This document shows, one piece after another, positions 15,002 to 28,182 of a stretch of 64,000 nucleotides of DNA. This DNA comes from Plantago elongata (Eukaryota > Streptophyta > Magnoliopsida > Lamiales > Plantaginaceae): the NCBI GenBank assembly GCA_036897095.1, contig JAYMSP010000032.1, positions 48,484 through 112,483 on the forward strand. Reading direction: 5' to 3'. A program made the position numbers and the translations under genes. The first letter of the stretch is position 1. Each line of letters begins with the position of its first letter. The notes beneath the pieces are model-generated. The model was not told the DNA's origin. It searched no databases and was given only the letters and a program-made list of their open reading frames with translations.

Positions 15002-16083
15002 AACCGACAAGTTCCCTGTGCTTCTTGGGTTATATTTTGTCATGGAAAACTGTTATGTTCCATTTTTATTTATGTTCTGCTTAAGGATCTAGTAATGTGA
15101 AATAGTAAGTACTATGAACTATGAAGGACGTGTAAGGGTTCTGCATCATCAGTGCTCGAAAATGTAATGCAGTATTTTGTTTCAACGAAATAAACTATTT
15201 GGCCTCAAATCACATTGGTAACTAGCTGGTAACATTACATAGGAAAATTTCATCCGTTAGATTTCTGGAATTTGCAAGTGAAGAATGCAATCCAAGTAAA
15301 TCAAACAATAGCTGCAAACCACATATTCCGAATATACGAAAACAAATTTGTATCCAACTCATAATAAAAATCCCCAATTAGGAGTGCTTTTTGGATTTTT
15401 AGGACTTGAAAACTTTTGTTCTCCTATGTATTCTTGGAGGCTTGCTTTCAAGTAGACGTATTACACGAATCAAGTCATGTGATCATGTTTACGACTCGTT
15501 CGAGTTTGGCTCGTTTCATACGTTACTCGAGCCAAGGTACAACTTTACTTACCTATATATTATGAATGGAAGGAATTTTGAGAAAATAGCTATGCCATAT
15601 GAGAGAATCTTTGAGGTGGAAAATTAAAGTCTATTTATTTAATTTATTTGGTAAGATAAATTATTAAATTTTTATTTTTTTAATTATTTATTATTTTGTT
15701 AATAAGTAAATAACTATTATTTATAAAAAACTTAATATGTTGTGGCATCGTCACGGGTTAGTACTAGTACTCATTTAATTTGTTACAATGAGGACTTGAT
15801 TTAGGATAGTTTCAACTATTTACTTTGTATGCATTTTCACTAAACGAGTTAAAAATTAAGTCTATTTATAAATAAATTTGTTTTACTATTAGGTGTAAAC
15901 CGAGCCGAGTTTAAGTTAAGCGTTCGAGAAACAATCTCCTGAAAGAAGAAAATTAGACATCTTAAACCCAGGCTTGAAGTGTCATCTGTGTTTCCCGATT
16001 TCCTCCGAAAGACCCTCTATTTACACAGTGCACTCCAAAGAGAAGAAAGATACACAGGAAAGTTAAGCGACTGATAGTCATAG
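15002..16083. other. 3' UTR and intergenic
   Basis: Holds the 3' UTR of the small protein gene (to about 15210), an AT-rich stretch, and the WHIRLY 5' region. The 73-codon ORF at 15406-15627 has no coding features I can support. Confidence 0.5.
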
Positions 16084-19000
16084 ATGATGATAACGTTGAA
16101 TCTCAGCTCATCTTTAACCCCAAAGCTAAAAAGGGACCTAATTTCACTCCAAAATCCCACAAAATTGTCCTCTCTTCATCCCTCAATCCACTTCAACAGA
16201 AGCAAACACTTCTCTCTGACTGTAAAAGCACAGAAGTTTTCTTCATTTGACACATCGCCTTCTCAGCCGCCTGGTTAGTTTCTGCAGCATTTATAGAAAT
16301 TATTTCGATTCTTGTCATATTAGTAGTTTTAAAGATTCAATTTTGGTTTTACAGCTTAATCTCTGTTACTTGAATGTTTTTAGTGTAATCTGCTTTTTGC
16401 ATAAATGTTCATTTTTTTGCTTATATAGTGATGACAATTTGCATTTGGGTAAGCAAGGTGTCTGTCTATGTCTTATCTGCGAATTGTATGAATTCAGAGA
16501 GGTGGATGTTAAGACTTAAGAGTAAGACTCGGAATGTAGTGACTGTCTTGAACCTGTTTTTACAGGGCAATCGACTCCAAGAGTTTATGTGCCCTATACA
16601 ATATACAAAGGGAAAGCTGCTCTTCAAGTGGAGCCACGACCACCCGAATTCTCTCCATTAGGTGTATGTTTCTTTAACAATTACTAATGGTTATCCGATC
16701 TCATCCTATGATCTTTTGTCTAATCGTTCTGATGTGTAATCTGTGTTTGAGATAGTCTGGGGCATTTAAGCTGTCAAAGGAGGGATATATTGTACTGCAG
16801 TTTGCTCCTGCAGCTGGCGTTCGTCAATATGATTGGCTTAGAAAGCAGGTATATGTTATTCATCTGTTTATGATGATGTGTGCGTGTTATCCTTGGCATG
16901 TAATGGGCTTGTGCTGAAATAAATCAGAGAACCTGCACTGGTCTCTTTTCTAAACATCAAACAGGAATTTGATTCACTTCCCTTTTGTGTGTCTGATTGT
17001 GTACATAAGTAAAATGGTGTACTGCCTATCATTCACTTGAGTTCTGATTATTGGACAAGTGTCTCCATGATCCTTATGATGTTTTGGTTCTGTCAACGTT
17101 TTCTTTTTTAAGCTTTATATATTTCTTCACAGCATAGACTCATGGCATAAAAAAATTGATCAACATTTTCCCTTTTAAGGAAATAAATACGAAAGTTAGT
17201 CCTCTCTTTTATATCTAGATTGTCAGAAGGTAGCAGAAATTCTTTGGGCTTGCCTGTAAATTATTATTTCTTGTACTGTTGTTTAATCTTGCGCCATGCC
17301 AGGTGTTTACATTGTCTGTCGCTGAAATTGGAAACATCATGAGTCTGGGGGCGAAGGACAATTGTGAATTTTTCCATGATCCTCACAAAGGGAGAAGGTA
17401 AGATAACTTGTTAGCAGAACTTTGTCGTACAAACTCATCAGTAATTGCATTTCTTTGACATAATATGTCGCGAGCTGCTCTTGGTTGCTAGTTGCCAACT
17501 AGGAAGTCCCAATTGGACAATTCACCATGTTAAGTATGTTGCCGGTCTTTTGACTTAAATCGACATGCGCTAAATAACTGCTGCCTTCGTCTGCTTCATA
17601 GTGACATTTGGGCTGCGCAGAAAATTTCATAATAGTTGGATAGGATGTAAATATAAATTGTGGGTCTGAGTTTTGTGAATATGTTATGGTTATGTGTGGC
17701 TGTGAATGAATAATTGGTGGTGGGGACAAAAGCAACTAGAAATGGAAAGAGGAAGCTGTATTGGGACGTCCATAATTGAGATCAAGGACTTTGTAGCAGG
17801 GATCGGGGAGTATATATCTGCTCTGGCAACCTCTGGCTCCATTTGTCTTGTGTATCTGCAAGGCGTTGAACCAAGATATTAAGATATAGTATAATCTCAA
17901 GTACATTAATCACCCTCCAGCCTTTTTTCTCTCAAATTTTTATGGCAGTGATTAGGTGAAGAAAAAAACTTGAATTAGACGGTTTAGCTGTTAGATGGGT
18001 GCAAATTAAGGGAATTGGCCTACCACTTTGGTAATTGGTGTAGTTGATTTAGACCGTCTAAGACAAGTTTTTGTCTTTGGGGAAATATGTTTTCCAAATC
18101 ATACAGTATCATGTTATATTTTATATGTTTTACTTTGTCATTATTTAGCTGTTGAAGGGGATGATGCTCGTAGCTACATCACTTTGTGACTCAGATTTTT
18201 ATCCCAGCAATAAAAATATGAAATATTTATACTTGGCTCGTGCAGTGATGAAGGTAAGGTGAGCAAAGTGTTGAAGGTGGAGCCCCTACCTGATGGTTCT
18301 GGCTACTTCTTTAATCTCAGTAAGAGTCCCATCTCTTGGCAGATATTATTTCAGTTAAGGTGTGACTGTGTGCGTACCAGTACTAACTGTTGTTGATTAT
18401 TGACTTCATTTCATTTAAAGGTGTTCAAAACAAGCTGTTAAATTTCGACGAAAGCATCTATATCCCCATCTCTAGGGCGGAGTTTGCTATTCTTGTCTCG
18501 TCCTTCAATGTAAGTTGCATAATTGACCACTGTTTGATATTTATGATGTGTTTGATTTCTGCACTGCCGATCTTGTTTATACCACTTAAAAGAGAAAATA
18601 AATAAATAAAAAAAGAGAAAGTATCACTATGAATCCTTAAGCACCTATTAGGATTTATGAGATTTATGGACACTATCTAGTATAAATAAGAAGTCTAAAA
18701 TAGAGATTATTTTTCCATACATTCGAATCACTGTTGGTCATATGTCCATTTATCGCGAAATCGAAGAAGCGGCTGTCAACTTATTCCAATTCCAATAGCT
18801 CGGATCAGATCGATCCTCATCTCCATCACCTCACAACAAAACTTCATTATCATGTTACTGTTTCACCTGCTCTATGTCAATCTCCCATTAAATTTGAATT
18901 TTTTTTACCATGGCTTGTATTTCCACTGTATTAAGCTATGCTATTGGAGGCAACCTCCTCCCTTCCCTCAAAACCATGTTGAATGGTTTTAAACCACAAC

Positions 19001-19669
19001 TCATCATACGATCACTAGTGACTATCTCCATTATTTACCCTTAGACGGTCATTGGCCTTTAACCCCCACCCCCATCTTAAGTGCAGAAAATAGTCTACAA
19101 ATTCTGGTCACTAGCTATGCATTCCTTGCTCCTCAAAGGACACATGGTACCAGTCGCTACATAAGTCACATAAGCCACAAATATAAATATATTTCCAGTC
19201 CCTGTAGAAATATTTCAAGTTATCTTATTTTTTGACTCCTTGTGGCTTTGCAGGACTCTAATGAGTGATGATGACACCTCAAGTTTATACTCTTGTATCG
19301 TAGATGTATGATGACATAATACACAATAAGCTGATTTAAAGTTATTTTATTGATTTTCTGGTGTGGATAATATGGGCATCCTGCTGATGTTATATTAGGG
19401 AGAGGGGGTGGGGGTGCTCTTGGCAATTGATGCATATTGTTATGCAGAGTTGCTTGTAGAATATAATGAAGAGGCGGATAGTTTCACATTTCAGCTATAT
19501 GTTTAACTCTTTATCTATTATGGCTCACAAGATCTCTTATGACTGTTCCATGCAGTATGTTGTGCCATATCTCTTAGGATGGAATACCTTTGTGAATGCC
19601 ATAAACCCTGAAGATTCAAATCGTGCAAACAACAGTACTAGAACAGTGGACTATGAATGGAGCCGATAG
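16084..19669 (+). CDS. WHY1: WHIRLY single-stranded DNA-binding protein (WHY1/3 type)
   Basis: Organelle and nuclear ssDNA-binding protein that forms tetramers, protects plastid genome stability and acts in defence transcription. Seven in-phase exons: 16084-16273, 16566-16663, 16756-16848, 17303-17397, 18246-18319, 18421-18509 and 19556-19669, giving 250 residues. Residues 1-55 resemble a plastid transit peptide (rich in Ser, Lys, Leu; LSSSLTPKLKRD). The Whirly domain has the diagnostic KGKAAL motif (about residue 78), EPRPPEFSPLGSGAFKLS, FAPAAGVRQYDW, LGAKDNCEFFHDP, VEPLPDGSGYFFNLS and PYLLGWNTFVNAI. The C-terminus (VDYEWSR) matches the WHY1/WHY3 autoregulatory tail. The last intron is about 1 kb. 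Intron 1 contains a possible 20-base cryptic exon (16429-16448). Whether it is WHY1 or a paralogue cannot be decided here. Confidence 0.92.
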
Positions 19670-22213
19670 ACTAGTTCTTTTTCCTGTCGAGGTTTGCTGG
19701 TAAGGAAATTATTGCAACTTTTCTTAGTTTGAGATGTAATCATGTTAAGCACTCAGATGTATGCTTTATGTGCCAATGTGCATACACACGCATTATGTAA
19801 ACAATGTATCTTTAGCAGCTGGAATACTGAAAGATATGTTTGTGGAAATGCAGGTGCATGAAGCCTCGTTAACACCACAATGCTGCCAAAGATTTTGGAT
19901 ACTTGAAACATGTTACTGGGAAAATATATGTAAGCCACTTATGGTGAGAAGTTGTAGTTGAATAGGTTGCTTCTGGGAGTTGATGTTTTGAGTCAGTGTA
20001 ACGTGGCTTCTTTAGGAAGTTCATATGAGATGAAAAAGAGATCATTATAACAAGGTAGAATCAATGGACTGCTGTTAGTGCTGCAAATCTGCAACGCACA
20101 CAATTCAACATGCATTTCATGCCAATGATCCTACATGCCGACTAGGCACCTAGGCACCATAAGAGCTTGATGACCATTCACCATTCTTCTTCTTCTTCTT
20201 CAACGTAATGGAGTTAATAGAGTTTTCATGGAGAAGATGTAGAAGAATCAAAATAACAGTTCACCAATCAATTAAATATATTCTCACTCGATGTCTACAT
20301 CCAAAACTGCCACCAGCACACCAGACCGGCATGGTCTTGCCTCCTCCTCCAATCCCAACACCATCGCAGTCTGCAGATCTTACACACGAGAAGCACCAAT
20401 TTGAAATCTCTGGATGTATATGAGGTTGGAGTCGAGGAGGAAAATAGATAAGAAGAAAATCACGGAGATTATACATGTCAGCTTCTTTTGGTATCAGAAA
20501 TAGGAACAAAACTGGGATGAAAATGTATAAAACTTGAATAATTATGCACAGTTGAAGGTTGTTGCCAAAACATCTTGTCTGCACCTGCAAAAGAACCCAC
20601 TTATTTGGGGCTTTTTGCATATAACACCTCTTTCAAATTAGAGCCCCTAATATAACACCTCCTTTTTATTTTATATATAATTTTACTAAAATTAGTCCCT
20701 CAAACTTTCAAATTCTAATAAAGATCCTAAATATTTAATTATTATATTTTCATTCATCGTCTTAACTAATTCAAAAAAACTGTAAAAAAGGTTAAAAGAA
20801 TGATAAAGATATATTGAAGCTTCATGTTTTAATTTTTCTTGATTATCATATTTTATTTGTGAAATAATGACAAAATTGTATGAAAATATATAAAATATTA
20901 TCCTTTTTTGGGTATATTTATTAGAATTTTAAATTTTAGAAATGTTTTAAAGTATTATATGTCAATATTATAAAATATATTTTTTTTCAAAATAAATGTG
21001 TATCAACATGATATTTAAATAAATATTATATTCTATTAAAAAAGGGAGTACTTCATACCTTTTAACATAAGTCAACATTGAATTTGAATTTTAGACTTAG
21101 GTCTAATTTTTGAATCATTAGAAATCAAATGAAAAGTAGGTAGTTGTAAAAAACTCTAATTTATAATTCAATTGAAATCTATATATCCCTACTATATTAC
21201 ACTTATATTTTTTATTTATTATATCAACCTTGATCAATTAAATAATACTAAAAGAATTAAACACTAGTTCACTTTTAAATACACTATCTAAAATATAATT
21301 TTTAACAGTTCAATTAAAGTTGAATTACCATGCATTCATATTTTTAAGACTTTAAGTTGAGTTACAATTCATCAGTTCACTTCATATATTGATGTTGAAT
21401 TCACTGACTCGATCGATTCCTTCTCTACAATTACTATGTGTTTGTTTGACAAAAAAAAAAATCTAACTTACGCGTCAAGACTTTTGTGCGACGTAAAAAA
21501 AGGTGCATTTTGAGATGATTATATATTTGTCTTGACTATTCACTTTAAGTATCTAAGCTCGTATTCTACTGTAAACTATCCACAAAATGGAAGGCAAACC
21601 TTTGTTTTATAGATTGATTATAAATTACATTGTAACAAAAGGTTGAAAAATACATAATAATAACAAAGTACAATGCAGAGAAATTAAAAATGGTACACAT
21701 CAAACGCGTACGTAAATTCTAGTACCTAACTTCCCCACCTTTTCTTTTACCCAAATCGATGAATGAGACTTCCCGTCTATAATCTATATGTTATCAAAAG
21801 TTCTAAGTATGTATACGTCTTTACTCGTTTTATGAGTTAGGTTTCTGTTTGTTTATAATCCATTATATAAGATTTTCGAATCTGGATGCAATTAAGTTTA
21901 GAAAAATATGATAACTTTGATAAGATAAGAAACCGCGCGAGTAATCCATTGCAAAGTACTCGACAAGGGGAAGAACGATTAAATTTTGATGAGAGCTGAT
22001 CTATCTAATTGCAGTGTGGATGTGCAAAACCAATTAGGTAAATGAACAAAATTGATATTAGTGCAAGTGCGAGTAAATATTAATGAAAATGCAGCACTTT
22101 TGTTTAGAATAAGAGGCAGCTAGCTCTCTTGAAGTTGAGTATGTATCCTTCATCATCAGGAAAATTGTAGCAGTAGCATGGGTTTAATTTAGCTTCTCTT
22201 GATTTCGTTATCT

Positions 22214-22601
22214 TTAAAAGTGAAACAACTTTATATGTATAATGAGTTGATTGGGGACCGAGCTTTCATAAATTGGTATCGTTGTAATTGGATTTATTGT
22301 TGTGCTTGTGTCGAGAAGGACTCCAACTGGTTCATAGAACTTGAGAACTCTTCCTTTTGCTGGTTGTGTAGTGGATAGGAATTCTGATGGATTGGTATCG
22401 AGGAAGGGCCATTCATGAATGATGATAGAAGGCAAATGCTGAAATATATTGTGAAGCTAGGAATATTATTGCTTTAATCAGTAATGAGATGTTGGTTGTT
22501 GTGTTATGGTGTGGTTTTGGAGAGGCAAGGCAGCTTGTTCTGGATTTTGGTGTATTTGTATGCTTTCCCATAAGAAGCATGAAAAAAAACAAAGAAGACA
22601 A
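22214..22601 (-). other. Two overlapping short ORFs, possible decayed peptide gene
   Basis: On the minus strand a 62-residue ORF (starting 22601) ends in a hydrophobic stretch (SLLIKAIIFLASQYISAF). It overlaps in another frame a 73-residue ORF rich in Pro, Thr and Ile. One frame change near 22420 would join them into a secreted-peptide-like product. No family is recognised and chance is possible. Confidence 0.2.
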
Positions 22602-22892
22602 AGATAAATGTCCTAGAGCGCTTATCTGTGGCTGACCATTCTCAGAAATTAGAACATAGTATGCTGATCAGGTCCAACTTTGGTGTTTTATATAATAATT
22701 TATCTTGATTTACAGTATGTTACTTTCTGGAACATGAAGTGTTGTTTTTGCATTTTGACATGATATCAAGTGTGTATAGCTGTAGTTACTCCATCTTCAT
22801 TTATGTACTTGATTGTGCTATCTCTATATCTTATGTAGGGAGAAAGGCACCATTACTCCTTTCGTATGGGTCAAATGGCGCATGCAACGCAT

Positions 22893-23591
22893 CGTTTGAT
22901 GCCCCTGTTATATGTAGTATCGTAGTTTCAAAATCATAGCGGATGAAGGGTAGATTGACAATTTTGATGAAAAATATGATGTGTCATATGAGTTAACGAG
23001 TCAACCATGCCACATCACAGTCCACCTCATTTAATTCATTTAATTGGTCAAATAATAAAAATTATAATTCAAAAATAAATAAATAAAAAAATGAAAGAAA
23101 ATCGAATTTCTGAAATAAAAAATTATAAAACAAAAAAAACTTAAGAAAAATCAATAAAAAATACAAAGAAAACTAAAAACTCAAAATAAAATTTCCACTA
23201 TTCTTGGCATGTAACTCCATCCTTCTTAATTGGTGTCATTTCGAATGAATCTAATAAACATTCCGTTAGTTGTTTTTTTCATTCAGTTTGGCGCCTCTTT
23301 ATCTTCTTTTCATTCTTTTTTGATTTTTTTAAAAAAAAATTTGGTTTATTTAATAAAAAATTTAATTTTACGTTTTTATTTTATAATTTTAGAAATTTAA
23401 TTTTCTTTTATTTTTTTTATTTTTGAATTACAATTTTCATTATTTGACCAATTAAATGATGTGGACTGTGATGTGGCATGGTTGACTCGTTCACTCATAT
23501 GCCACGTCATCTTTTTAAGTCAAAATTGTCAATTTATCCTTCACCGGTCATGATTTCGAAACTAAGGGACTACATATCACAGGCCCAAACG
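22893..23591. mobile_element. Foldback (long terminal inverted repeat) element
   Basis: Two arms of roughly 270-300 bases, about 22893-23195 and 23330-23591, are reverse complements at clearly higher than chance similarity. For example GTCAACCATGCCACATCACA at the left pairs with TGTGATGTGGCATGGTTGAC at the right. A short centre separates them. No transposase is encoded. The structure fits a non-autonomous long-TIR element (Mutator-like or foldback MITE); a target duplication was not clear. Confidence 0.75.
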
Positions 23592-24643
23592 TCAGGACCA
23601 ATGTGAGATCATTTTAAAATATGTGTGCAATACAAATTTAAGCAAGGAAAAACTCACGTAATAATCCTGAATAAGTGAATAGCACATTGCTCCTTTGACT
23701 TTTAACGGGGCTATATATTGGTTGTCTACACTCTACAGTAGATGTCTAGTTTTACGTATGCTATTGTTGCCTTTGATTTAACTGATGAGGTATATGGACA
23801 TAAGATTGATCACTGCTCCTGAATACAAGACTCATGATGTTTTTTTCTTTCTTTCTTATGGTAGTCAATTTGTACTCATATGATGGGACTTTCGTTCTTA
23901 TAATACTAACCGTTGAAATTCAACGGGTTATTATACTAGTTTGAGAGATTGCAAATGGACTTTTACCCATAAGGGTAAATGTGTGCTTGCAAATTTGGGA
24001 ATGAATAGGGGGTTGTTTTAGAAATATATTACAGTTATAAATATGCCGCTAGAGAGAGTTTAATTATCATTTTTATTCTTTATACAAAGAGTAATATTAT
24101 ATATTTCGGGAAAACGAACCCATAACTTATTGGATACGGGTGTCTTAACTTGCAACTCGACTAAAAGCGCTTCGACCAGGAGGCACATTAGAGGTTGTTT
24201 TATACTTCTGTTTCAAACAATTCTTACTATTTTAAGTTTCAACGGTCAACGGTTTACGATTTAATTATTAAACTTTCATTATAAAATTTTATAAAATTAT
24301 TTACTATGATAAATCAAGAGTAACTCGTGTTGATAATAGTTGACCACAAAATAGTAAAATGACAAGAAAATTTTCTACGACTGCTTATGTTCTTTTAAAA
24401 GATTTATTTTTGATTTTATGTAAATTTTCAATAAATATACTATGATATAAAATACAAATGAGTAGATGTTAGAAAATACGAATTATGATTAAAAAGTAAC
24501 CAATAAAATTAATGAAGTAAAAAATAAATTGATTAAAAATTAATAATTAGTGATAGTAAATTTAAAAAAAAAAAAGTAAAAACGTTAACCTTAAAAAAAA
24601 AATCGAAATCCTTGTTAGAGGTGGACACGAATGAAATGGAAGA

Positions 24644-24651
24644 ACACGTGG
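24644..24651 (+). promoter_or_regulatory. G-box/ABRE-like element
   Basis: ACACGTGG, a palindromic CACGTG core bound by bZIP and bHLH factors, about 680 bases before the CBS-protein start codon. A likely 5'-UTR intron (donor GTAATT near 24784, acceptor just before the start) would place it close to the transcription start. Regulation by ABA or light is an inference from the motif only. Confidence 0.35.
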
Positions 24652-25328
24652 TGACCATTGGAGTCATCTGCTTTTTTCTTCATCTACTTTTTTCTTCAAT
24701 GAATCAAAGCAAAAGAAAAGAAAATATCATCACACAAAACAAATTAACTGCAAACGAACCCTTTCGAAGCTACAGAAAACGAGGTAATTAAGCTTAATTC
24801 TGCTACAAACATTATAATTACGCATACTCTATTGCTATATAGATCTTGTTCTTCATTTTCCTTACCAATCTTGATTAATTTAGGATCACTGTTGCAGTTA
24901 TATAATCCCAGTCAATTAGCTATCATTATTTGATTATGTAATGTGATTTTACATTTTCTTGTAAGATTAATAGTTTATGCACATTTACTTGATTTTTGAT
25001 CTATCAAGTATTATGTGGATGATCCTTTACTTTATGCAGTAAAATCTGAGTGTAAATAATATTTGCGAAAGAATGGCATTCATGGATATATGATGATCTT
25101 TTTCCTGCATTTACTGTTTAGAGATAATGAGCAATTAGAAAGTGGATCAATCTGTCTAGTAATTCGATATGGATCAATGGCTGTAAAAAGTTCAAAAAAA
25201 ATCAACGAGTTCATCTAGATAGTTAATCATTATGACATTTTGCATTCATTTTTAAGTTCTAAATTTAAAGATTGGCAGAAAATTGATTAAATCGTCTTAA
25301 ATCCTTTAATTAGCGGTAATAGCAAGGA

Positions 25329-27842
25329 ATGGCGCAATTAATGGAACCGAAAAGTAGTGGAGCTTGTGAAAGCTATGATGCTTACTATGAGATGGTGCAA
25401 AGCAGGAAGAGGTTGCCTATAAAACTTCAGGAGTCTCTGACCGAAGCATTCACGGAAATTCCTGTTTCATCGTTCCCCCAAGTCCCTGGTGGAAAAGGTA
25501 ACAAACAGCTAACATTTCATGCCCTTAATGTGGAGTTGTAAATTGGAACGTAGAAGTTTGTAATTTGACTCTCCAAATGTCTTGATTTTATGTTATTTAT
25601 GTGTATGAATGTGTTTAGTTAATTGGTCTGTCGGTGAGTGATTGTATGGAAATGTATGATATAGTATCCATTTCTTGCAAGAAAAAAGACAGGCATTCTG
25701 ATGCGTTGATTTCCTGAAACATGCTTCTAGTTATTGAGATTTCAGCAGACCTGCCCATTGGCGAAGCGGTCAAAATTTTATCCGAGTCCAATATCATGTC
25801 TGCTCCTGTTGTTAATCCTGACGCAAAAAATAGCAAGGATTGGAGAGGACGATATATGGGAATAGTGGATTACTCTGCAATTGTGCTTTGGGTGCTGCAG
25901 AATGCAGATATAGCAGCTGCTGCTTTATCTGCCACGTCAGCAGCCGCAGCTGGAATAACTACCGGTGCTGCTGGGGCTCTTGGCGCGCTCGCCATAGGGG
26001 CAACGGGCCCTCTTGCCGTTGCCGGATTGACCGCTGCTGCTGTTGGGGCGGCAGTTGCCGGGGGTGTGGCTGTAGATAAAGGAATGGGGAAAGATGCTCC
26101 AACTGCTGCGAATAAGCTAGGAGAGGACTTTTACAAGGTTATGCTTAATGAGGAACCTTTTAAGTCTGCAACGGTAAGTTCAAGGATAATTTTTCACTTA
26201 CAAAACACATTGCCGTGTTTGCTGATAGGCTATTGTTTTCTATGATGCATCAAGCATAAGCCTAGCCATGACCTGAAATTATTATATATGTTGCGTCTTT
26301 AGGCCATGTTAACACCCCCTACATGCTGCCTGCGTGTAGCGGTTATGTCTCTATTAAGCTGCCAATTATTGTGGCTTTTCCTTTCAATTTATGAACATTA
26401 CAATAAGCAGAATCCAGAGATGCACCTCATAAGATGCTCAAGTTGCCTACATTAATCCTGTGCAAACACCGTCTAAGAAACCTACTTCGCAAGATATATA
26501 TCTGCCAATCTCTGCTCTGCTCTGTACGACTGCATCTGTATTACTGCTGCTGCTGTTGTTTCCTTTTTTAATAATAATAAGAATGGCAGTAAGCCAGTAA
26601 TAGTAATAATAAGAAAAGGTCCAAGAGCTAATCTTTTGGTACGGTTGACGTTTGCAGGTAAGCACGATCCTGAAATCATATAGATGGGCACCTTTTGTTC
26701 CTCTGGCATCGGACAGCTCAATGTCGAGTGTGTTGCTGCTTCTGTCGAAGTATAGACTTCGTAATGTGCCGGTTATTGAGCGGGGAGATCCAAACATTAA
26801 AAACTTCATAACTCAGTCTGCTGTTGTCGAGGGTCTCAAGGGATGCAGAGGAAGGGACTGGTTTGATTGCATTTCCTCTCAAACTTTACCTGAGCTTGGA
26901 CTTCCCTTTATGTCTCCAGATCAGGTTAGAGAGTGAAACCTGCTTAATTATTGGCAAACACGCTTATTGTTTTAATTATTATGATATATGGAACTTGATG
27001 TTGGCTCAGCTTGTAGTGGTTCACGAAAATGAATTGATCCTTGAAGCATTCACAAAGATGAAAGATAGCAAAATTGGTGGTGTCCCAGTTGTTGAGGGAC
27101 CTAAGAATAAAATCGTCGGCAACATAAGCATAAGAGATATCAGATTCTTGCTGCTCCAGCCAGATATGTTCAAAAGTTTCAGGTATGATATACATGACTA
27201 TTTGAACAGGCACCAGCTAGCCTGTTTAGAACTTGCACTAATTCTCCAGAACATTATGTTTTTCGCAAATAATTCCTGCGTATGAAAAATATCTACACAT
27301 GATCACAACTTTGTTACAAATTTAGAAACTTGTACTTGTGCAATAACATCTGAAATTGATGGTGCAGAATGTTTCCATATTCTTTATTGAAAATATCATA
27401 GGTGCGTGGTGCAAGTTATATAAAGGGTTAACACCAAAGAGGCCTAGAGTCTTATATAATTCTAGAATCAAACTCCATTGAATTATCGAATATGGATAGA
27501 GCAGTTTGTTATTCTGCTATTTGCGCTAATTAAATCGTCCACCCCTCTGTAAACTTCAGGGAGATCACTGTGAAAGACTTCATTGTGACTGTTGGTTCAT
27601 TGACCAATGACCCTGGGAGGACTGCCACACCGATAACATGCAAGCCTGGTTCTACTCTGGGAAGTGTGATTGACACACTTGCTTCCAAAGCCGTTCATAG
27701 AATCTATGTTGTTCCAGGAGAAAACAATGAAGTTACAGGTGTAATCACGCTTAGAGATGTCATCTCCTGTTTCATTACGGAACCACCAAACTTCTTCGAG
27801 GATAACTTTGGGCTTTCTGCCAAAGAGGTATTGAGTCAGTGA
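25329..27842 (+). CDS. SnRK1 regulatory subunit gamma-like CBS protein
   Basis: CBS-domain protein of the KING1/SNF4-like group, which associates with SnRK1 energy-sensing kinase complexes. Five in-phase exons: 25329-25497, 25731-26173, 26658-26924, 27010-27182 and 27560-27842, giving 444 residues. Up to four CBS repeats are recognisable: VIEISADLPIGEAVKIL with GIVDYSAIV, the block after KSYRWAPF with LSKYRLRNVPV, the block from VVVHENELILEAF to GNISIRDIRFLL, and the last with KAVHRIYVV and GVITLRDVISCF. Between the first and second CBS repeats lies an Ala/Gly-rich hydrophobic insert of about 55 residues (roughly 115-170). It ends DKGMGKDAPTAANKLGEDFY and is absent from Arabidopsis KING1. The gene converges on the receptor kinase, with only 340 bases between stop codons. 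Confidence 0.88.
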
Positions 27843-28182
27843 TTGTTCAGAAAGTTAACTCGGAACATCTATTAAGATAAACGGAGAGGTTTGGAGAATC
27901 GGTTTTATGGCAGCAGGATAGCCAAGTGATAGATTTTATTTGCAGTTTTGATTAAGATGTTGATTTTCTCTGTGGAACTCTTTTTTGTCGCCAAGGATAT
28001 TTAGTTTTGTTATCCATTTAAGTTTTCCATTACTCAACGAAGTAGTTGAATCGTATTTACTCATCCATGGAAGAACTGAAGATTATTACATGACTTGTAA
28101 TTGATACTGTTAGATAAATAATTTGTTTCAGTAGGCAGCTTCTGAACATACTATGAACACCAGAATTTGTTTAAATCTTAAA
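27843..28182. other. Convergent 3' UTRs
   Basis: A 340-base spacer shared by the 3' ends of the CBS-protein gene and the receptor pseudokinase. No other feature seen. Overlapping antisense 3' UTRs are likely at this distance. Confidence 0.5.

Larger units (their letters stand above)
19670..25328. other. Long AT-rich intergenic region
   Basis: WHIRLY 3' UTR, AT-rich sequence with no recognised gene, two short overlapping minus-strand ORFs (22214-22601), the foldback element at 22893-23591, and the promoter and leader of the CBS-domain gene. The 119-codon minus-strand ORF at 20261-20620 has no family features. Confidence 0.5.

Noticed and set aside
15406-15627. 73-codon ORF as a gene
   Set aside because: No family features, AT-rich flanks, and no conserved start or polyadenylation context.
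16247-16661. ORFs through WHIRLY intron 1 as separate proteins
   Set aside because: They read across an intron and the out-of-frame version of exon 2.
20261-20620. 119-codon minus-strand ORF
   Set aside because: No domain, no splice context, low-complexity Gly stretch, and a hydrophobic part explained by AT-rich antisense sequence.
25840-26079. Cys-rich 79-codon ORF resembling a defensin-like peptide
   Set aside because: It is the shifted frame of the Ala/Gly-rich exon of the CBS protein; GCT/GCC-rich codons read in another frame give Cys.
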